A stretch of 28,489 nt of DNA from JBBQSU01 sp038234815. GTDB lineage: Bacteria; Planctomycetota; Phycisphaerae; Tepidisphaerales; Tepidisphaeraceae. The stretch covers positions 1 through 28,489 of the forward strand of contig JBBQSU010000033.1 in the NCBI GenBank assembly GCA_038234815.1, written 5' to 3'. A model generated the notes under the pieces. It had not been told where the DNA came from. It saw only the letters and a list, made by a program, of their open reading frames with translations, and searched no databases. Within the stretch, counting starts at the first letter, position 1. Every line of letters starts with the position of its first letter. Below, piece after piece: positions 23,289-28,489 of the stretch. Position numbers and translations under genes: made by a program.

Positions 23289-24509
23289 ATGCTCCGATCA
23301 ATCATTATATATAGCATCTTGGCAGCGCTGCTCACGCTCGATGCGCTGTGGTGGAAGTGGGCCGACCGGCGGCTGCGCGCGGTTCATCACCCCAGAATCT
23401 GGCGAGTGCTTCTAGCGCTGTTTATGGGGTCGATGCTGGCCTATATCGCCGGTCTGACAACGATGGGCCGCGCTACCCGGGCATTTCATTACTATCTGCC
23501 GTCGGGGATCATTGTAGCGATCTACCTGTGGCATGTGCTGGTATTGCCCATCACCTGGCTGAGCATTGGACTGGCCTGGCCGATCCGGCGGGCACTGGCG
23601 ACGAAGGCGCATATACCCAGCCAGTTGCAAGAATCGAGTGAGCCATATGGATCAACCGGCGGGCCAGATTCGGCAGGCTCGCTCAGTCGCCGGCAGTTGT
23701 TGGGCGCGATGGTGGTGGCTGTTCCGCCGGTGGTGACGTTCATCGGCACTGCCCGGGCCATCCCGCAACTGGAAGATTTTCGACTGACTCGCCGCGTGCT
23801 GCGACTCCCGCGGCTCCCGCAAAACCTGGACGGACTGACCATCGCGCATCTGTCTGACGTGCATGTCGGCAGGTTCACGCGCGGGCCGGTGCTCGAAAAA
23901 ATCGTCGAAGCCACCAACCAGCTTCACGCGGACCTGGTGCTGATGCCGGGGGATTTGATCGACTTCTATTTGTCAGACCTGCCCGAAGCGGCGGCGATGG
24001 TGCGGCGGCTGGATTCCCGGCACGGCACTTTCATGTGCGAGGGAAATCATGACCTGATCGAATCGCCACAGGCATTTGACAATGGGGTGCGTCGTGAAGG
24101 GTTGCAATTGCTGCGCAACGCATCTCGTCTGCTGCCGATCCGTGGGGAGACGCTGCAATTGCTGGGAGTAAACTGGGCCTTGCCGGAGAGTTCGATTGAA
24201 GAAGAAATGAGCGAGGTGACGCGCCTCGTGCGGCCCGAATTGTTTTCGATCCTGCTGGCGCACCATCCGCACAACTGGGATCCTGCGATCAAAGCGGGGA
24301 TCGACCTGACGCTGGCCGGCCACACGCACGGGGGGCAGCTCATGCTCAACAAGCACTTTGGCGCCGGGTCGATCATGTTTCGTTATTTCAGCGGGCTTTA
24401 TGAGCGCGCTGGCAAGCAGTTGTATGTGTCCAACGGTGTGGGCAACTGGTTCCCGCTGCGCATCAACGCCCCGGCCGAGATCGTGCATCTGACCCTGCGG
24501 CGAGCGTGA
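23289..24509 (+). CDS. Membrane-tethered metallophosphoesterase (YkuE/YaeI-like)
   Basis: A 406-residue protein from ATG 23289, with AAAGTGA about 8 nt upstream; a GTG at 23277 would add four residues. Hydrophobic helices occupy about residues 4-20, 38-56 and 70-98. A twin-arginine-like segment SRRQLLGAMVV (133-143) and a further hydrophobic stretch precede the catalytic domain. Calcineurin-like motifs are complete: LSDVH (Asp190, His192), GDLID (221-225), GNHD (252-255), AHHPH (324-328) and AGHTHGG (343-349). YkuE-type enzymes act at the membrane on lipid-linked or nucleotide substrates such as UDP-diacylglucosamine; the substrate here is unknown. Upstream lies the long structured gap; downstream is a convergent gene 71 bp away. 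Confidence 0.87.
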   Translation: MLRSIIIYSILAALLTLDALWWKWADRRLRAVHHPRIWRVLLALFMGSMLAYIAGLTTMGRATRAFHYYLPSGIIVAIYLWHVLVLPITWLSIGLAWPIRRALATKAHIPSQLQESSEPYGSTGGPDSAGSLSRRQLLGAMVVAVPPVVTFIGTARAIPQLEDFRLTRRVLRLPRLPQNLDGLTIAHLSDVHVGRFTRGPVLEKIVEATNQLHADLVLMPGDLIDFYLSDLPEAAAMVRRLDSRHGTFMCEGNHDLIESPQAFDNGVRREGLQLLRNASRLLPIRGETLQLLGVNWALPESSIEEEMSEVTRLVRPELFSILLAHHPHNWDPAIKAGIDLTLAGHTHGGQLMLNKHFGAGSIMFRYFSGLYERAGKQLYVSNGVGNWFPLRINAPAEIVHLTLRRA

Positions 24510-24534
24510 GGAGATTTTTCCGGGACGATGCGTT

Positions 24535-24585
24535 GATAGCGAAAAGGGCGGTGGCAAATGGCGAATAGCATACAGCTGCGCTATC
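24535..24585. repeat. Inverted repeat between convergent genes
   Basis: GATAGCG (24535-24541) and CGCTATC (24579-24585) are perfect 7-bp arms with a 37-nt loop. The right arm overlaps the stop codon of the double-vWA gene. It may help end transcription from either side, but no T-run is present. Confidence 0.3.
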
Positions 24586-26815
24586 GAGTCAACAGATATC
24601 CCGCAGCCAGGAACGCAAATCCGGCCAGTGCCAGCCAGGGAGCGAGGGGCACGTTTCGAACTGGCCAGTGGAAATCGATCGGCCGAGGGTCGTCCGGTTC
24701 GATGATCGCGCCGCCGGTGTTGTCGGCCAGGGCGCGCAGTGCCGCGCGATCGGTGCCGATGGCGACGAATTCTTGTGGATATCTGCCCGGAATGGCCTGC
24801 CGATTGATAATCCGGTCTTGCCAAAAGACGGTGGCGATGCGTGGCTCTGGCGCAGCCGGAAGCGCTAGCGAATATCGGCCCGGCGCGCTTTGTGGGACCG
24901 TGAAGGTTTCGTTGCCAAGGTGCAGTTGCAGCGGCAGATTGTTGAGATACGCGTCTTGTTCGATGGCGTCGATCGTCACAAGCGTTGTAGGTGAGAATGA
25001 CCAGGCAATGCGCAAGCGTGGATCGGTGGCGGGCATAGAGAAAGGCTCGGCCAATCGAAGCGCATCGTCGGAGGCGATCACGGCGGCGACGGCGACGACC
25101 TGGCCGAGGCCCGCGCGCCAGCGCGCCGCCAAAGGGACCGCGCCGTCGGAAAGCGCAAGCGCGTCAGGCTTGATCCACACGCGGTTATGCCCGCTGGCAG
25201 CGCGGTCGATGCCGACTGATGGGATGACCAGTCGCAGGGATGTGTCGATCCAGCGATCCGGCAGCGCCTGCTGCAGAAGTCGTCGGGCGTCCCGCGCCCA
25301 CTGCGCCGGATCGAATTGCTTAATCGTCCGTCCGCCGGTGGATTGCGCGATTTGGGTAAGGGCAGCCAGCGCCTTTCCATCCCCAATCGCCAGCACGTAC
25401 AGACGCACGTTGGCGTTGCGCAGGCCCGTGGCGATGGCGTCAGGCTGGTTAAGCTCGGCCTCGCCGTCGGTCAAAAGCAGGAGATTTCGTGGTAACGATT
25501 CGCCGGTTTCTGCGGTGATTCTAAGCAGCGCGGCTTGGAGATTGGTCGGCCCGCGCGGCTGGGCGGTGCCTGGGGGGATTGGGAGCTTGATGGCGTCGAT
25601 GACGGCAGTGCCCGTCGTCCACCAGTCAATGCGATCCGCGAACCGGCCGATGCTGACCAGATCGCTGGTGGGCAAGGTCCGCAGCGCCGCGGCGAGTGAC
25701 CGCAGCGCCATATCCCATCGCGAGTGTTCGCCGGCGGGATTGCTCATGGATCCGCTGCCATCGGTCAGCAGCAGCCAGTGCAGCGTGGGGGCGGGTGGCG
25801 AACTGGCCAGGGGAGAAATCGCGTCGAGCGTTGTGCCGTCATATTGCCCGGCAGCAAAGGCGTGTTGGCCGCCAGCGATGAGCAATGTTCCACCAAGCTC
25901 GCGGACGTATTGTGCCAGGCGATCCGACGATGTGCCGGCCAGCGAATCGGCCGGGATGTTGTCCAGCAGAATCAGGCCGGCCGAAAGATATGCCGCGGGG
26001 TCGGTGGGCAAATCGGCCGGACGCATGGCAACAAAAGTGGGTGGAGCGGGTCGATCTGAAATCCACCAGCGCTGCGCCGTGACTTGGGGCGGCCGATTGA
26101 TAGCGAGGGTGTTGTTCTCGGGCCAGGCGTCGATCGCGGGGATCGTCAGGCGCACCGACGGCGCGGAGCGGTCGATGCGAAGGAGTTGCACCGTTGCACC
26201 TTGAGGAACATCGGCAGTGGCAGATGAGCCGGGAGCTGTCGCGATGATCCGCCGGGGCCGTGGTCCGCTGGCGCGCACCGAGGCCGCGATGATGTCGTCA
26301 CGGATTTCCTCGCTCGTAACTGCGGCGTCGACAGGCGATTCGAGGCCGGGATCGAGAGCGCAGTAAACCGGCGTGGTCGAGCCAGAAGTCTGAAAACGAC
26401 CGTCACTGAACAGGACGATCGCGCCGGCATCGGACGGAAAAGCAAGCCGGGTTTCGGCGGCCGGCCGTTCGCGGAGGGCGTCGGTGGAGCCGGCGGGTTG
26501 CGCATCAGAGGAAAACGTGACGAGTTTATACGGCTGCGTGCCGAGGAGTTGTCTTAAGCGAAGTTGCCGATGGACCGGATCGAGGTAGTTGGCAGTGCGG
26601 GTGCTGGGCGAAACGTCGGCCAGCACGACGATCGGCCCGCGATCGGGCCGGTGCCAGAGCGGATCGCCGGCAGCGAGTGTCAGCAGGAGCAGGGCGATGA
26701 GAAATGTTGCGATTGAAAGACCAGGCAGCCGCGCAGTACGCCAGCGGGCCGCGATAATGCAAACACCCGCCAGCAGCGCCGCGACGAGCAAAAGCCAGGG
26801 GTGGTCGAAAATCAC
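24581..26815 (-). CDS. Double-vWA membrane protein with a GATase-like domain
   Basis: A 744-residue protein starting at GTG 26815. Membrane helices lie at about residues 7-23 and 32-49, with a third at the C-terminus (about 727-742). A first vWA-like fold carries DVSPS (Asp67, Ser69, Ser71) and LFSDGR (Asp138). A GATase-like segment follows (about 279-336: LILLDNIPADSL, ELGGTLLIAGG). The second vWA domain has a complete metal site: DGSGS (Asp352, Ser354, Ser356), Thr424 in RGPTN and Asp450 in LLLTDGE. Such proteins bind ligands through the metal site and often work with MoxR ATPases, but none is nearby. It resembles the vWA proteins at 1344-6127 in layout and is probably a distant paralogue. 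No clear promoter or ribosome site was seen. Confidence 0.83.
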   Translation of the reverse strand: MIFDHPWLLLVAALLAGVCIIAARWRTARLPGLSIATFLIALLLLTLAAGDPLWHRPDRGPIVVLADVSPSTRTANYLDPVHRQLRLRQLLGTQPYKLVTFSSDAQPAGSTDALRERPAAETRLAFPSDAGAIVLFSDGRFQTSGSTTPVYCALDPGLESPVDAAVTSEEIRDDIIAASVRASGPRPRRIIATAPGSSATADVPQGATVQLLRIDRSAPSVRLTIPAIDAWPENNTLAINRPPQVTAQRWWISDRPAPPTFVAMRPADLPTDPAAYLSAGLILLDNIPADSLAGTSSDRLAQYVRELGGTLLIAGGQHAFAAGQYDGTTLDAISPLASSPPAPTLHWLLLTDGSGSMSNPAGEHSRWDMALRSLAAALRTLPTSDLVSIGRFADRIDWWTTGTAVIDAIKLPIPPGTAQPRGPTNLQAALLRITAETGESLPRNLLLLTDGEAELNQPDAIATGLRNANVRLYVLAIGDGKALAALTQIAQSTGGRTIKQFDPAQWARDARRLLQQALPDRWIDTSLRLVIPSVGIDRAASGHNRVWIKPDALALSDGAVPLAARWRAGLGQVVAVAAVIASDDALRLAEPFSMPATDPRLRIAWSFSPTTLVTIDAIEQDAYLNNLPLQLHLGNETFTVPQSAPGRYSLALPAAPEPRIATVFWQDRIINRQAIPGRYPQEFVAIGTDRAALRALADNTGGAIIEPDDPRPIDFHWPVRNVPLAPWLALAGFAFLAAGYLLTR

Positions 26816-26888
26816 AAGTGCCAGCGATGATATCGCAACGCGCCGTCGCCGAGTAGGGTTTTGCGGACGACTGTGCTACAGCGGGCCT

Positions 26889-28489
26889 TCACGCTGCGGC
26901 GGTCAGACTTCCTTCGTCCATGATGGCCTGGGTGGCGTCTTCGGCTGTCAGTGGCTGTGCGAACAGGAAGCCCTGGGCCTGTCGCACGTCCATGGCCTGG
27001 AGCATCGCTACCTGGTCGAGCGTTTCCACGCCCTCGGCGATGAGATCGATATTAAGATTTCTCGCCAGGGCCACGATCGAATTGACGACGGCGGCGTATT
27101 TCCGATCGCTGGTGGCACTCTTGATAAATCCACGATCGATCTTCAAGCCGTCGAGCGGAAAGCGATTGAGGCAACTCAGCGAGGAGAACCCCGTGCCGAA
27201 GTCGTCCATATGCAGCTGTATCCCCGCCTGCTGAAGCTGGCCGAGCGTGCGGATCGCGTTGTCGCTGTCGGTCATCAACATGCTCTCGGTGATCTCCAGC
27301 TTGATGTTGTGGGCGTTCAGCTTGTGCGTTTCGATCATCTCCCGGGTGCGATGCACGAGGTCCGGTGCGGCCAACTGCCTGCGCGAAAGGTTGATGCTCA
27401 TGGTCAGGTCGCCCCGATCGGGGAACTGCTTTTGCCATGCGGCCAGCTGTTCACAGGCGGCGTCAAACACCCAGAAACCAACCGGCACGATCAACCCGGT
27501 TTCCTCGGCCAGCGGAATAAACTGATTCGGGGGAACCAGCCCGAGTGTGGGGTGTCGCCAGCGGAGCAGGGCCTCGAAGCCGAAAAGCCGCCGGGATTCC
27601 AGATCCACGATTGGCTGGTAATACAGAACCAGCTGTTTGAGTTCGACTGCCTTGTGCAGATCGTTTTCCAGCTTCAGGCGGTCGATCACCTCATCGTGCA
27701 TGGTCTGATCGAAAATGACGTAATGGGCTTTGCCGGTAACTTTCGCGCGATACATGGCCGTGTCGGCGTCGCGGAGCATGGCATCGGCGGTGTCGTATTT
27801 TCCCTGGCTGGTGCTGATGCCAATGCTGACCGTGCAGCGGATTTCGTGCGTACTGATGTTGTAAGGCGCCGACAGCGCAGCGATCAGTCGATCAGCCACG
27901 ACCGGCACGTCGGCGAAGTCGCGCAGGTCGTCGAGAAGGATACTGAATTCGTCGCCGCCCAGCCGAGCGGCAGTGGGGTTATCAACGCCGATGGAGACGG
28001 TATCAGTCGTGCGGATCGCCGCCGATATCCGCCGGGACATTTCGATCAGCAGGAGATCGCCGATGTCGTGCCCGAGACTGTCGTTAACGATCTTGAACCG
28101 GTCGAAATCAAGAAACAGCACGGCCAGCTTGTGGTTCGAATTGCGCTTGCTGCGCTTGATCGCCTGGGTCAGCCGGTCGCTGAACAGCAGACGGTTGGGC
28201 AATGCGGTCAAGCGGTCATGCAGAACCGCGTTTTGCAGTTCCAGATTCTGTCGAAGGACGATGTTGGTCAGGCGCCATTTTTCCGACAAGGCCGTTGCCA
28301 CCTGCGACACTTCAATGTTGTCGAAGGGCTTTTTCAAAACCAACAGCCGGTCGGTCATGCCGAGCTGGGCCAGAATCTGTTCCCAGGTGTAGTCCGAGTA
28401 AGCGGTGCAGATCACGATCTACAACTGCGGGTCGGCCTCCCAAAGCCGCTTGATCGTTTGCACGCCGTCCCAGCCGGGGGGCATGCGCA
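26889..28489 (-). pseudogene. REC-GGDEF-EAL c-di-GMP regulator interrupted by an in-frame TAG; N-terminus beyond window
   Basis: The minus strand enters the window in a receiver domain (RMPPGWDGVQTIKRLWEADP) and meets TAG at 28419-28421, then continues in the same frame with IVICTAYSDY and a conserved KKP. The intact downstream part is 508 residues if read from GTG 28415. It has GGDEF (residues 153-157) and a full EAL domain with EALLRW (281-286), DDFGTGFSSL (404-413) and EGVET (461-465). GGDEF domains make and EAL domains degrade c-di-GMP. The TAG lies where related receivers often have Gln. It could be a nonsense mutation, a sequencing error or a readthrough site. If translation restarts at GTG 28415, the enzyme would lack the phosphorylation half of its receiver. 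The RxxD inhibitory site (135-138) lies 14 residues before GGDEF instead of 5. Confidence 0.82.

Noticed and set aside
24558..26204. A 548-codon plus-strand open frame
   Set aside because: Ser/Arg-rich shadow antisense to the double-vWA gene, which has clear domains and motifs.
1..28489. CRISPR arrays, insertion sequences, phage or plasmid genes
   Set aside because: No regularly spaced repeats, transposase, integrase or terminal inverted repeats were seen in the window.

Overview
The window looks like chromosomal DNA of a GC-rich member of the Planctomycetota, most likely a Phycisphaerae-type organism. This is inferred from the gene families: BatA-like and other von Willebrand A (vWA) membrane proteins, a DUF4175-like coiled-coil protein, a folP-cdaA-ybbR cluster, a PEGA lipoprotein and REC-GGDEF-EAL signalling. 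Few genes have a clear Shine-Dalgarno sequence. I see no insertion sequences, phage genes, CRISPR array or rRNA.

Layout. 1-1209 (minus): the start of a PtsN-like EIIA protein that runs off the left edge, scpB, and a tRNA-Val(GAC) with a good promoter. 1344-11026 (plus): a tightly coupled four-gene envelope operon made of a BatA/vWA protein, a vWA protein split by a coiled coil, a DUF4175-like protein and a secreted alpha/alpha-toroid repeat protein. 11034-15553 (minus): argG, then the folP-cdaA-ybbR cluster (folate synthesis, c-di-AMP synthesis and its regulator). 15625-15828 (plus): a small membrane protein. 15825-21484 (minus): a GNAT acetyltransferase with its own promoter, a GmhB-like phosphatase with a membrane tail, mlaF, mlaE, pyrE, argC and nfo. 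21617-22383 (minus): two small lipoproteins. 22384-23288: a long gap without a convincing gene but rich in inverted repeats. 23289-24509 (plus): a membrane-tethered metallophosphoesterase. 24581-26815 (minus): a large double-vWA membrane protein. 26889 to the right edge (minus): a REC-GGDEF-EAL regulator interrupted by a TAG codon.

How the genes fit together. Most of the window is housekeeping: chromosome condensation (ScpB), arginine (ArgC, ArgG), pyrimidine (PyrE), folate (FolP), DNA repair (Nfo), lipid transport (MlaE, MlaF) and c-di-AMP (CdaA, YbbR). The accessory-looking part is the set of vWA membrane proteins at two loci. In related phyla such proteins sit with MoxR ATPases and DUF58 proteins, but neither is present here.

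Most notable points: the nonsense codon inside the receiver domain of the c-di-GMP regulator; the DGA motif of CdaA reading Asp-Leu-Gly; the GmhB-like phosphatase that lost most zinc ligands and gained two membrane helices; and the gap at 22384-23288, with a possible G-quadruplex and two sets of mutually exclusive hairpins.
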